From contig CAWEIK010000001.1 in NCBI GenBank assembly GCA_963809175.1, positions 930,001 to 994,000 on the forward strand: a stretch of DNA of 64,000 nt, in the 5' to 3' direction. The stretch comes from JACCTU01 sp963809175 (lineage in GTDB: Bacteria; Actinomycetota; Thermoleophilia; Gaiellales; Gaiellaceae). Both the position numbers and the translations under genes were made by a program. The notes beneath the pieces are model-generated. The model did no database searches and was not told where the DNA came from. It worked only from the letters and a program-made list of their open reading frames with translations. Every line of letters starts with the position of its first letter. Within the stretch, counting starts at the first letter, position 1. Shown one piece after another: positions 17,814-29,731 of this stretch.

Positions 17814-18613
17814 CGGCGGCGCTTGCGGTTCGTGAGCAGCAGCGCGACGAGCGCGGTCGCACGACGCGCGGCCGCCACCGGCCCGAGCCCGTCGCTTCGC
17901 GCCGCGAGATAGCCGACGCCGAACACGTCGCCGCAGCCGGTCAGGTCGACGCCTTGGATCGGGTGGCACGGCACGGGAGTCGTGTCCCCGCCCGCGTAGA
18001 CGACCGAGCCGCGGGAGCCGTACGTGACGACGACCTCGGGAACGCCGAGCCGCTCGATCGAGCGCTCGTTCACGTCACGCAGGATCACGCTCGCTTCCTC
18101 CTCGGCGAGCTTGAGGAACGTGACGCTGCGCAGGACGTCCCGGTCGAACTGGTCGTCGAAGCGGACCTTGCCGACCTCGGCGCAGCGCACGAGCCCCTGG
18201 CCGTCGTACGAGACCTTGCGACCGACCGCGAGCGCCTCCATCGTCTCGGCAGGGAAGTCGGACTGGACGAGCGGGGCGACGTGCACCCACCGTGCGTCGC
18301 CGATCGCCGCGAGATCGTCCGGCTGCCAAGGATCGCCGACGGCCTGCAGTTCGGTCGTGCGCACCTCGCCTTCGTAGCGCAGCGCGAACGCGGCGGTCTG
18401 CTCCGCGTCGACCATCGTCAGCTGCAAGCCGAGCGAGGCGAGCGGCGGGACGACGAGGGCGCGATCCTCCGGGGCGCACTTCGCGACGATGTGCGCGCGC
18501 CGCTCGAGCAGCCGCAGCCCCTGGCCGCAGTGGTACGGCCCGCCGCCGACCTGCGGCCTCCCGTCGTCGATGACGTCGATCGCCACGTTCCCGAGGACCG
18601 CGAGGTCGCCCAC
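17810..18613 (-). CDS. PfkB-family carbohydrate kinase
   Basis: Ribokinase-fold sugar or nucleoside kinase of 267 residues from GTG 18613. It shows AVLGNVAIDV at the N-terminus, GGGPYHCGQGLRLL, VVVTYGSRGSVVY and the C-terminal anion-hole motif GVDLTGCGDVFGVGYLAA, with Asp in GCGD as catalytic base. A longer upstream frame exists but would overlap the DtxR gene. Substrate cannot be assigned; neighbours give no sugar pathway. Confidence 0.85.
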   Translation of the reverse strand: MGDLAVLGNVAIDVIDDGRPQVGGGPYHCGQGLRLLERRAHIVAKCAPEDRALVVPPLASLGLQLTMVDAEQTAAFALRYEGEVRTTELQAVGDPWQPDDLAAIGDARWVHVAPLVQSDFPAETMEALAVGRKVSYDGQGLVRCAEVGKVRFDDQFDRDVLRSVTFLKLAEEEASVILRDVNERSIERLGVPEVVVTYGSRGSVVYAGGDTTPVPCHPIQGVDLTGCGDVFGVGYLAARSDGLGPVAAARRATALVALLLTNRKRRR

Positions 18614-18629
18614 GATGTCATCTTCGCGG

Positions 18630-19289
18630 CTACTCGACGCCGATGCGGGCGGCAAGCTCGCGGGCGATCGCGTGGTCGGCTCCGCCGGCACGCACGACCA
18701 CGGGGCCCCCGAAGGGCTCCTGGTTCGTCACCGCGACCCGCGCCCCCGGGATCAGACCGAGCTCGCCGAGATAGCGAAGGAGGTCGCGGTCCGTGTCCGG
18801 GACGCGCCGCACGGTGGCGGACGCGCCCGCGGCGACGTCTGCGAGGGAACGCTCCTGCGCGTGGTCGAGCTCGAGCGTCGCGCTCGGGATCGGGTCGCCG
18901 TGCGGGTCGTGCGTCGGGAAGCCGAGCGAGGCGTCGATCAGCGCCTCGAGCTCCTCCGAGAGCGCGTGCTCGAGCCGGTCCGCCTCGGCGTGCACGGCCT
19001 CCAGGGGCAGGCCCAGCTGCGTCGAGAGGTACTGCTCGAGCAGCCGGTGGTGGCGGATCATCTCGATCGCGACGAGCTCGCCCCTCCGGGTCAGGCGCGC
19101 GCCGCGGTAGGGCTCGTGCTCCGCCAGGCCGAGCTGGGCGAGCTTCTTCAGCATCGCGGTCGCCGAGGCGGGCGCGACTCCCATCCGGCGGGCGAGCGCG
19201 GAGGTGGAGGCACGGCCGCCGGCCTGGAGCTTGTAGAGCTCCTTCACGTAGTCCTGGACGGACGTGGAGAGGCTTGCGGTCTCGCTCAA
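18630..19289 (-). CDS. DtxR/MntR-type metal-dependent repressor
   Basis: A 219-residue regulator. The N-terminal winged helix reads VQDYVKELYKLQAGGRASTSALARRMGVAPASATAMLKKLAQLGL, followed by the dimerisation and metal-binding region (RHHRLLEQYLSTQLG, EADRLEHALSEEL, GFPTHDPHGDPIP). A C-terminal FeoA/SH3-like domain begins near LSLADVAAGASATVRRV. The start is uncertain: TTG 19289 is preferred, as the ATG at 19316 would use the same bases as the start codon of the divergent multicopper oxidase. Likely senses Mn(II) or Fe(II) and controls the adjacent oxidase and ZIP genes through the inverted repeat at 19296-19313. Confidence 0.9.
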   Translation of the reverse strand: MSETASLSTSVQDYVKELYKLQAGGRASTSALARRMGVAPASATAMLKKLAQLGLAEHEPYRGARLTRRGELVAIEMIRHHRLLEQYLSTQLGLPLEAVHAEADRLEHALSEELEALIDASLGFPTHDPHGDPIPSATLELDHAQERSLADVAAGASATVRRVPDTDRDLLRYLGELGLIPGARVAVTNQEPFGGPVVVRAGGADHAIARELAARIGVE

Positions 19290-19295
19290 GGTTTC

Positions 19296-19313
19296 TCTAA
19301 TATACAGTTTAGA
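19296..19313. promoter_or_regulatory. Candidate DtxR/MntR operator (inverted repeat)
   Basis: An AT-rich island in GC-rich DNA between the divergent regulator and multicopper oxidase. TCTAA and TTAGA half-sites are separated by 8 nt (18 bp total), a size close to known DtxR/MntR family operators. It lies immediately upstream of the oxidase ATG and over the regulator start region, so binding would repress both. Assignment is inference from position and symmetry. Confidence 0.5.
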
Positions 19314-19314
19314 C

Positions 19315-20310
19315 ATGACGAAATTCAGCCGGAAGAGGCTGCTCGGGGCCGCTGTGCCCCTCCTCGCCGCCGGCCCGCTCGCCCGGGTTGCCTTCGCCGA
19401 GACCGAGCACTCCGCGACCCACGAGGGCCACGACCAGGTGCACGCCCCCGAGGGCCACGCGGCGATGATCGGGAACGAGGCGCCCTCGATCGCGCGCAAC
19501 CCGGCGATCGACGCGCTGCTCACGCCGCCGCCGGCGCTGCCGCACCAGCCCGGCCGCGTGCGCGAGTACACACTCGTCGCGCGCGACCACGACATCGAGG
19601 TCGCGCAGGGCGTGCACGTTCCCGGCGTGGACGTACAACGGCACCGCGCCGGGGCCTGTGATCCGCGCGACCGAGGACGACCTGCTGCGCGTGCACTTCC
19701 GCAACGAGGGCGCAGCACCCGCACACGATCCACTTCCACGGCATCCACCCCGCGAACATGGACGGCGTCTTCGAGATCATCCCAACGGGCGGCGAGTTCA
19801 CGTACGAGTTCCCGGCGAGACCGTGGGGCATGCAGCTCTACCACTGCCACTCGACGCCGCTGAAGAAGCACATCCACAAGGGCCTCTACGGCGCGTTCAT
19901 CATCGACCCGCCGAAGCCGCGCAAGCCGGCGCAGGAGCTCGTGATGGTGATGAACGGCTTCGACACCGACGGCGACGGTCGAACAACTTCTACGCCGTCA
20001 ACGGGCCCGGCGTTCTACTACGCGCGCTATCCGATCCGCGTCTCGCGATCCCAGACGGTGCGCATCTACCTCGCGAACCTCACCGAGTTCGACCTGATCA
20101 ACTCGTTCCACCTGCACGGCGACTTCTTCCGGTACTACCGCACGGGCCGCGACGAGGTGGTCGAGTACACCGACACGGTGATGCTCGGACAGGGTGAGCG
20201 CGGGATCATCGAGATCGACTTCGCGAACACCGGGCCGGTTCATGTTCCACGCGCACCAGTCGGAGTTCGCCGAGCTCGGCTGGATGGGCTTCTTCGACGT
20301 GGTCGAGTGA
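19315..20310 (+). pseudogene. Multicopper oxidase (at least four frameshifts)
   Basis: Secreted copper oxidase, about 330 residues once repaired. Signal-like N-terminus (SRKRLLGAAVPLLAAGPLARVAFA) followed by a His-rich spacer. Copper-binding segments are recoverable only by switching frame: HTIHFHG near 19730, MQLYHCHSTPLKKHIHKG near 19830, FHLHGDFFRYY near 20107 and MFHAHQSEFAELGWMGFF near 20240. Breaks lie near 19620, 19715, 19980 and 20240. The order of motifs is complete, so the gene is probably intact in the organism and the breaks are sequence errors. The GTG of the ZIP gene overlaps its stop. Likely oxidises Mn, Fe or Cu, given its neighbours. Confidence 0.8.
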
Positions 20311-21471
20311 CGGAGATCGCCGAGCGCGCAGTCCGGAGCGTGGCGCCTCTGGGCGCTGGTCCCGCTCGTCGCGCTCGTCGCGATCGTGTCGCTCTTCGCC
20401 ACGACCGGCGGCTCGCTGATCGACCTGCTCGGGCGCACGCCGCCGCCGGCCGACGCCTTCGACGTTCGCGGGGTCGAGTTCAGGCCGGGCGAGATCAAAG
20501 TCCGCGTGACGAACCCTCAGCCGGAAGACCTGACGATCGCGACCGTCACGGTCGACGACGCGATCGTCCCGTTCAGCATCGACGGGCCGACCACGCTCGA
20601 GCGACTGCGCTCGGCGACGATCGTGATCCCGTACGACGTGGGTCGACGACGAGCCGGTGCTGATCGGAATCACCAGCTCGTCGGGCATCGAGACGACGCA
20701 CGAGGTGCGCCGCTGCTGTGGAGACGCCCGAGCCGTCGGCGAAGGGCTTCCTCGGCTTCGCCCTCGTCGGGCTGCTCGTCGGCGTGATCCCGGTCGGCGC
20801 TCGGGCTGCTCTGGCTGCCGTCGCTGCGGCGGGCACGGCCCGAGTGGCTCGCGGCGTTCATGGCGCTGACCGCCGGGCTGCTCACGTTCCTCGCGCTCGA
20901 GGCGCTGTCGGAGGCGTTCGAGCTGCAGGCCGCACTGCCGTCGGCGCTCGGCGGCGCGGGCCTCGTGCTGCTCGGTTTCGTCGTCTCCTACCTGACGCTG
21001 ACGTACCTCTCGCACAAGCTCGCCGCCCTGGCGACGCTGGTGGCGATCGGGATCGGGCTGCACAACTTCGGCGAGGGGCTCGCGATCGGGACGTCGTTTG
21101 CGTTCGGCGAGCTCGCGCTCGGCACGTTCCTGATCATCGGCTTCATGGTCCACAACGTGACCGAGGGTCTCGGGATCGCAACGGCCGACGACCGAGGAGC
21201 GTCGAGCGTCGATTCGCGCGGCTCGTGCTGCTCGTCCTGATCGCCGGCGCGCCCGACGATCCTCGGCACGTGGACTCGGCGGCTACGTCCGCAGCGACGT
21301 GCTCGGCGTGGTCTTCTTCGCAGCTGCGGCCGGCGCGGCGTTCGAGGTGGTCGTCGAGGTCGGACGCTGGCTGCGCACGCGCGCGCCTGGCGGCCTGACG
21401 AGCGGCTGGGTGCTGGGCGGGTTCCTCGCAGGCGTCACGATCATGTACGTGACGGGCGTCTCGCCGGCTGA
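20307..21471 (+). pseudogene. ZIP-family metal transporter with N-terminal extracytoplasmic domain (multiple frameshifts)
   Basis: Metal cation permease. An N-terminal membrane anchor (LVALVAIVSLFATTGG) is followed by a beta-rich domain of about 90 residues (FDVRGVEFRPGEIKVRVTN, AIVPFSIDGPTTLERL) and then ZIP helices including the metal-site motifs IGLHNFGEGLAIGTSFAFG and GFMVHNVTEGLGIA. Frame breaks lie near 20330, 20640, 20715, 20800, 21190, 21275 and 21460; restoring one base at the last gives a natural stop at 21471. Start GTG 20307 overlaps the oxidase stop, so both belong to one metal-handling operon. Confidence 0.8.
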
Positions 21472-22786
21472 GCGCGACTGCGCAGTCGCGGCGAGCGACG
21501 AACGCCGCGACGAAGCTCGGGATCGAGACGCCGATCGCGTCGAGCCCGCCGGTCGGCGGACGCACGGACTCCACCGCGTCGACCCACCAGCTGGGGCCGG
21601 TCGGGTGGAGCCACTGGTAGACGGCGAAGCCGACGAGCCAGGCGGCGAGCAGCGCCGGGCGGAACGCAGGCGCGTCGAAGACGTCGCTGCGCGAGTAGTG
21701 CGCGCCGTTCAGCAGCCAGTGCGCGAGCAGGACGCCGAGCAGCGGGACGAAGAACGCGCCGAGCAGGAAGAGGAAGTCCTGGTAGCGGCGTAGGTCGAAG
21801 GCAAGCGCGCCGAGCGTCGCGGCGACCGAGACGAGCACGACGAGCGCGCGCTGCGGCACGCGCGGGACGAGGTTCTGGAGCGAGACCGCGGTCGAGTAGA
21901 TGTTCGCGAACGCCTCGTCGGTCTCGTCGACCGTGACCGCGAGCACGGCGAGCGCGGCGGCCAGCCCCGCGCCGACGACCGCCGCGGGGAGCTCAGCGGG
22001 ATCGGAGAGCCCCCGCGTGAGCACGAGCAGCACGCCGAGCACGAGCATCCAGGTCGCCGCGACGAAGTACCCGAGCCCGGCGCCCCACCACGCCGCGCGC
22101 CGGTCGCGTGAGAAGCGCGTGTAGTCGGGGATCAGCGGCACCCACGAGACCGTGATCGCGATCACGAGGTCCATCCCGATCCAGAGCGTCAGGCCGCCCT
22201 CGGGCGCGGCCCGCCAGAGCTCCGAGAGGTCGGCCTCCGACACGGCCCACCAGGTCAGGTAGCCGAGCGACGCGAGCACCACGTACACCGCATAGCGTCG
22301 GATGAAGCGGCGGACGACCGACACCGGCCCCATCAGTGCCAGCGAGGCGGCGACGGCGCCGAACACGAGCGTCCAGAACCACTGCGCGCCGACGCCGATC
22401 AGCTCGTCGGAGAGGGCCGCCGCGGCGGCCGCGATGATGATCAGCTCGAACGTCGCCCAGCCCCAGCACTGGAGCGTGTTCAGCACGGTCGGCGCGTACG
22501 AGCCGACGCGGCCGAGCGGCGCGCGCATCAGCACCATCCCGGGCACGCGCGCGTCTGCGCCGATCACGCCCGCGCCGGCGAGCATCGCGTTGCCGATCAG
22601 CCCGCCGAGCACGATCGCGAGCAGCGCGTCCCGGAGCGAGAGGGCCGGCACGAGGAGCGCACCGACGACGATCACGAGCAGCGAGACGCCGAGCGATCCC
22701 CAGAGCAGTGCCTGGTCGACGAGGCCGAGGACCCGGAGGCGCTCCGGCACCGGCTCGATGCCCCAACTGGTCGTGTGGTCGTCCAT
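21472..22786 (-). CDS. cytX: NCS1-family permease, probable hydroxymethylpyrimidine transporter (CytX-like); 3' end unclear
   Basis: A polytopic membrane protein of about 430 residues with roughly 12 hydrophobic helices. NCS1 signatures include the N-terminal HTTSWGIEPVPERLRVLGL, LGGLIGNAMLAGAGVIGADARVPG, and WVPLIPDYTRFSRD. A thiamine pyrophosphate riboswitch ends at its start codon, and NCS1 proteins under such control are known as CytX, importers of the thiamine precursor HMP. The C-terminus (VSIPSFVAAFVARRD) runs on without a natural stop near 21470, so another indel is likely there; the end coordinate is approximate. Confidence 0.85.
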
Positions 22787-22857
22787 GGCTCCCTTCGCCG
22801 GCATGACCCGGATCAGGTTCGACGGGTGTGATCTCAGCCTCTCGTCGAGGCACCCCG
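22787..22857 (-). promoter_or_regulatory. Thiamine pyrophosphate (TPP) riboswitch
   Basis: On the minus strand the conserved THI-box elements appear in order: GGGGTGCC, a short variable hairpin, CTGAGA, then ACCC, GAACCTGATC, GGGTCATGCC and GCGAAGGGAGCC. The last element runs directly into the ATG of the permease at 22786, so AGGGAG in the 3' strand of helix P1 is the likely Shine-Dalgarno. TPP binding would close P1 and hide the ribosome site, giving translational repression. Family identification is secure; the mechanism is inferred. Confidence 0.95.
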
Positions 22858-22895
22858 GTGCGTGGACTGTAGTGGAGGCGGGTACGTCGGCTCGC

Positions 22896-23346
22896 GTGAA
22901 GGTCGTCCTGAGAGTCGCTCGCATCGCGCGCTGGCTTGCGTACGCCGCTGCGTTCGCCACGGCGATCCTCGTGCTCGCGCTCTACGACGAGGACTGGAAG
23001 GTCGGCGTGGCGGTGCTGGCGGCGGTGCCGGCAGTCGTGCTCTTCCTCTTCTCCGCCGCGCTCGCGGAAGCGGCCGCGCTGCCCCAGCGCCTGCGCAACG
23101 TGCCGTCGGAGGCCGGCGAGCTCCAGGCTTCGCTCGCCGAGCTCTCGCGCGCGCGAGCGAGGGCGCTGGCTCCGCCCGCTGTGGCGCACCGGACGGGCGG
23201 CGGCCGGCGCACGCGACCTCGTCACGCCGTGGGCGCCGCTCCTGCCGCTCGTGAACATTCCCTTCCTCGTCGCCACGCTCGCGTCCGCGCTCGCGACGCC
23301 GCTGCTCGTGTTAGGTGCGCTTGCCATGCTCGCCGTCTACGGCTGA
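22896..23346 (+). CDS. Small membrane protein of unknown function (frameshifted)
   Basis: About 150 residues if repaired. Two adjacent N-terminal transmembrane helices (ARWLAYAAAFATAILVLALY and VAVLAAVPAVVLFLFSAAL), a charged helical middle (QRLRNVPSEAGELQASLAEL), and after a frame change near 23185 two more hydrophobic helices (PLLPLVNIPFLVATLASAL, LLVLGALAMLAVYG). No family recognised. GTG start at 22896, divergent from the riboswitch-controlled permease. The next ZIP gene begins 17 nt downstream. Confidence 0.6.
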
Positions 23347-23362
23347 GCCAATACTGACGCGC

Positions 23363-24107
23363 GTGGACGTGAACGTCTGGACGGTCTTCGTGGCCGCGTC
23401 TCTCGACCGCGCTCGCGACGGGGCTCGGCGCGCTGCCGTTCTTCTTCTTCCCGCGGATGAGCCGGTCGTGGCTCGGGATCTCGAACTCGATCGCCGCGGG
23501 CTTCATGCTCGGCGCGAGCGCTGCGCTGTTCTGGGAGGGCGCAGACATCGGCATCGTTCGCACGCTCGTTGGTGCGCTCATCGGCGTGGTGTTCATCGAG
23601 GTGACGCGCCGCCGCCTCGGTCACGAGCACGACCACCTACGGCTCGGCGTGCTCCGCGGAGCCGACGCGCGCGCGGGGTTGCTGATCGTCGGCGTGATGA
23701 CCGTCCACTCGTTCACGGAAGGGGTCGGCGTCGGGGTGTCGTTCGCCGACAGCGAGGCGCTCGGCGCGTTCATCACGACAGCGATCGCCGTGCACAACAT
23801 CCCCGAGGGGCTCGCGATCAGTCTCGTGCTCGTGCCGCGCGGCGTGACCGCGTGGCGTGCGGCCGGGTGGAGCGTCTTCACGAGCCTCCCTCAGCCGCTC
23901 ATGGCCGTGCCCGCGTTCCTCCTCGTCGAGTGGTTCGAGCCGGTGCTGCCGGTCGGCCTCGGCTTCGCCGGCGGCGCGATGGTCTGGATGGTCGCGGTCG
24001 AGCTGGTCCCCGAGGCGCGCGAGGACCTCTCCGACCGCTTCGTCGCGGCGGCGGTCACGGTCTCGATGGCGGCGATGGTCGCGTTCCAGGTGCTCGTGCT
24101 GGCCTAG
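23363..24107 (+). CDS. ZIP-family metal transporter (one frameshift)
   Basis: A compact ZIP permease of about 247 residues without the extra N-terminal domain of its neighbour. The first codons (VDVNVWTVFVAASL) and the rest are in different frames; deleting or adding a base near 23402 gives a continuous ALATGLGALPFFFFP, then RSWLGISNSIAAGFMLGASAALF. Metal-binding helices are VMTVHSFTEGVGVGVSFAD and AIAVHNIPEGLAISLVLVP, with the His and Glu pairs intact. Probably imports or exports Zn, Mn or Fe. Its stop overlaps the convergent ABC ATPase by 3 nt. Confidence 0.85.
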
Positions 24108-25085
24108 AGCGAGACGAGCCGCGCGCCGGTCGCCTTGAAGCTCGCGACGATCCGTTCGCCCTCGCGCAGGCCGAGCGAGACTGCGGCTGCTGCGTGATCT
24201 CTGCGGTGAGCGGCCCCACGCGCACGCGCACCCGGTTGCCGATCGGAACGATGCTCTCGATCGTGCCGAGCAGGTGGTTCGGGTCGAGTCGGCGGCGGGC
24301 GGCTCCAGCGCGAGCGAGACGTCCCACGGATACACGATTGCGCCGACGCGTCCTTCCGCCGCATCGGACGAGAGCAGCCGCTGGCCTCCTTCGAGCTCGA
24401 CCTCGGTCAGGCCGTCGCCGGTCGCCCGGGCCCAGCCGACGAGCAGGTTCGCGCCGGTGAACTGCGCGACGAACGGGCTCGCCGGCGCAGCGATGAGCTC
24501 GGAGGGCGTGCCGACCTGGACGAGCTTGCCGTCGTTCAGCACGCCGACGCGGTCGGCGAGCGCGGCAGCATCCTCGTAGTCGTGCGTGACGACGATCGTC
24601 GGCAGGCCGCTCGCTCGCAGGTGTTGACGAAGCTCGGCGCGGACGTGCGCGCGGGTCTGCGCATCGAGCGCGCCGAGCGGCTCGTCCAGAAGCAGGACCG
24701 CCGGCTCGCGCGCGAGCGCTCGTGCAGCGCGACGCGTTGGCGCTCGCCGCCGGAGAGGCGCGCCGGCCGCTCGTCGGCGAGCGCCGAGCCCGTACGAGTC
24801 GATCAGCTCGGAGCCCGGCCTTCCGCCATAGGCGACGTTCTGCGCGACCGTGAGGTGAGGGAAGAGCGCGTAGTCCTGGAAGACCAGCCCGACGACCGGC
24901 GCCCGCGGCAGATCGATTCCGCGATCGCCGTCGAGCCAGGTCGAGCCGACGGCGACGCGCCGTCGCGAGACGAGCCCGGCGATCGCGACCCGTCGACTTC
25001 CCGCTCGGGCCGACGAGCGCGAGCGTCTCCGCGTCGAGCCGGTCGGCGAGGCACGAGAGATCGCGAACGAGAGCGAGCAGCGGAG
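24104..25085 (-). pseudogene. ABC importer ATP-binding protein with TOBE domain, ModC-like (multiple frameshifts)
   Basis: Nucleotide-binding subunit. Recoverable elements are ETLALVGPSG...KST (Walker A, with two residues lost to an indel), APVVGLVFQDYALFPHLTV (Q-loop), PAVLLLDEPLGALD (Walker B) and VVTHDYEDAAALADRV (H-loop). The C-terminus after about residue 230 carries a TOBE-type beta domain (GTIESIVPIGNRVRVRVGPL, ERIVASFKATGARL) in two further frames. Breaks lie near 24190, 24290, 24715, 24785 and 25005. A TOBE domain with a ModB-like permease suggests molybdate or tungstate, but other oxyanion or ferric importers share it. Confidence 0.75.
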
Positions 25086-25776
25086 GAGAGCGACGAGCAG
25101 CGCGAGCTGAAGACGCGGAGACGCCGAAGCGACGGCGACGTCGAAGTCGCGGTCAGCGCGTAGATCGCAAGCGGGGCAGTTCGAGTGCCGCCGGCCTCCT
25201 CGCGATGATCGTCGCCCGACTGCCGATCGCGACGAGCGAGCGAGCGACGAACCGGCGGAGCCCGCTGGCGGAGCGGGAGCGCACGCGAGCAGCGCCGACC
25301 CCGGCGCGAGCGAGCGGCGACGTTCAGCCGACAGTGGCGTCGTCGGCGAAGACGCGGCAGCGGCGGATCGTGAACGGGCCCGACGGCGATCGTCAGGAAC
25401 AGCAGGCCGACGACGAGCGACACGCCGCGGATCGAGCGAGCGCGAGGAAGGCCGCGCGCCGCGAAGTCGCGCGAGCCGCGACCGCCGCGGCACGACGAAG
25501 ATCGCGCCCATGCAGCAGCGCACCCGCAGCGATCTCGTCCGCACCTGAAGCCCCTGCGGCGATCGCGATCGCGACCGAACGCCTTCACCGGTTGAACCGG
25601 GATCGGGCAGCCGGTACACGAGACCTGGCGGCGACGTACAGCGAGCGCCGGCGGGCAGCAGCACGGCGTGTCGGCGACAGACCGTTCGTCGCCGATCAGA
25701 GCGACGCGCGATCGGCGACGCAGGACGCCCGACGATCGGCGACCGCACCGGCCAGCTCACGCCGGTCGAGCTTCAC
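25086..25776 (-). pseudogene. ABC importer permease, ModB-like (heavily frameshifted)
   Basis: Membrane subunit partner of the TOBE-containing ATPase. Short readable blocks occur in all three frames: GVSLVVGLLFLTIAVGP then FTIRR near 25380-25440, which resembles the cytoplasmic coupling region of ModB/CysW permeases, and GGTRTAPLAIYALTA near 25160-25200, matching the (G)E/GTRTLPLAIY segment near the end of ModB proteins. At least six indels are needed to join the pieces. GTG 25776 overlaps the stop of the secreted protein upstream. The family assignment rests on these two motifs and on position. Confidence 0.55.
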
Positions 25777-26191
25777 GAGCGGAAGACTAGTGCTAGCCGG
25801 AAGACGGCGCCGCCGACGCCGTCGGCACCGACGGAGATCGAGCCGCTCCCGCGCTCGCAGACGATGGCCGCCCGTCGACGCGACAGGAGAAGCCGCCGTG
25901 CCACCAGCTCTCGCGTCGCGCTGGAGCACCGGCGTCGCGTCGTCCCAGGTGACCGCGCGAGGCGCCGGCTGGGAGCTGCCGTCGGGCGTCGAGCACGACG
26001 CCGCGCCCCGTGGCCGTCGCGCAGGCCAGGCGGGCGCCGTCGAAAGCGCAGCCGGCAGACCCGTCGGAGAGCCGGAAGGCCGCCGGTGCGGGCGTGCCGC
26101 CTCCGGCCCCGGGCGTCCGGGCGCCGACCGAGACGGCCAGCGTGCCCAGGACCACGGCAGCGAGAAGCGTGATGAGGAGACCCCTGCCCAT
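25773..26191 (-). pseudogene. Secreted hypothetical protein upstream of the ABC genes (frameshifted)
   Basis: Roughly 135 residues. Signal or anchor segment GLLITLLAAVVLGTLAVSVGA, a low-complexity Gly/Pro linker, then a Cys-containing beta-like region (FRLSDGSAGCAFDGARLACAT). The middle can be read as PAPRAVTWDDATPVL in one frame and ESWWHGGFSCRVDGR in another. A final frame ends GAVFRLALVFRS with a stop at 25773 that overlaps the permease GTG. It is not a recognisable ModA-type binding protein, so the operon's solute-binding component is not identified. Confidence 0.5.
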
Positions 26192-26222
26192 CACAGGCAC
26201 AACGCGCGAGAGAGTCGTTCGG

Positions 26223-28976
<2,754 letters not shown>

Positions 28977-29021
28977 AGACTCGACTCTACCGCGCCGAGC
29001 CCGTGACCAGCGATCCGTTCG

Positions 29022-29570
29022 TTAGTTCACCAGCACGTAGAACGCGCGGTCGGCAGCGATGCCGCCCGAGTCCGCGGTGTGGATCTCGACTTCCTTGCCC
29101 GAGGGGCAGTTGGTGAGCAGCGTCGAGCCGCGGATCTCGCCCGAGGCGCCACCGGCGTCGAGCGTGGCGATCACGTTCACGGCGCCACCCTCGATGTCGA
29201 TGCAGTAGACGCCGGCCGCCGGCTTCGAGACGCCGGCGTCGGTGATCCCACGCGCACGCGGGTCGTCGACGTCACCGCCGGAGAGCACGCGGGCGTACGC
29301 CTTCGCCGCACCGGCCGGGCCGGTCGGACCGGCGGGACCCGCAGGACCTGCAGGCCCGGCAGCGCCGGCGGCGCCGGCGGGGCCGCGCGGGATCTGACCG
29401 GACGCGAAGTCCTTCGCGAGCAGCGAACGATCCTTCACGTGGATCGACGTGATGCTGCTGCGCTTGATGACGTGCTGGGCAGCCGCGTACCCGGTCCCGC
29501 TCAACGCGACGAACAAGGCGATCATCGAGAGAACGAGTGCAGGTGTCGGCAGCTTCTTGAAGCGTGACAA
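29022..29570 (-). CDS. Secreted protein with collagen-like GPAG repeats
   Basis: A 182-residue exported protein. Signal or anchor segment PALVLSMIALFVALSGTGYAA; then a short basic linker (VIKRSSITSIHVKDRSLL), a run of about nine Gly-Pro-Ala/Ala-Gly triplet units near residues 62-90, and a C-terminal globular domain with two Cys (VYCIDIEG, LLTNCPSG). This architecture is widespread in Thermoleophilia genomes in many copies. The TTG start at 29570 has a strong GGGAGG Shine-Dalgarno 6 nt upstream. Likely a surface or matrix protein; function unknown. Confidence 0.82.
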   Translation of the reverse strand: MSRFKKLPTPALVLSMIALFVALSGTGYAAAQHVIKRSSITSIHVKDRSLLAKDFASGQIPRGPAGAAGAAGPAGPAGPAGPTGPAGAAKAYARVLSGGDVDDPRARGITDAGVSKPAAGVYCIDIEGGAVNVIATLDAGGASGEIRGSTLLTNCPSGKEVEIHTADSGGIAADRAFYVLVN

Positions 29571-29731
29571 GTTGAACCTCCCTAGTTGGCCGTGTTGCTT
29601 CTACCCGCGGAATCCCCGCTCCTCGGCCTGGATGCGGAGTCCTTACGAAATGCGTATGTGCCGCTAACGCGTCAATTCGAAGTTAACGGAGCCGCAATAC
29701 CGCGTCGGCGAGGCGGCGCTATAAGAGGTTC

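Noticed and set aside
19315..19400. Tat signal peptide on the multicopper oxidase
   Set aside because: The motif is SRKRLL, with Arg-Lys rather than Arg-Arg, so Tat export is possible but not supported enough to call.
19315..21471. Programmed ribosomal frameshifting in the oxidase and ZIP genes
   Set aside because: Too many breaks, in both directions, without slippery sequences at fixed places; indel errors are simpler.
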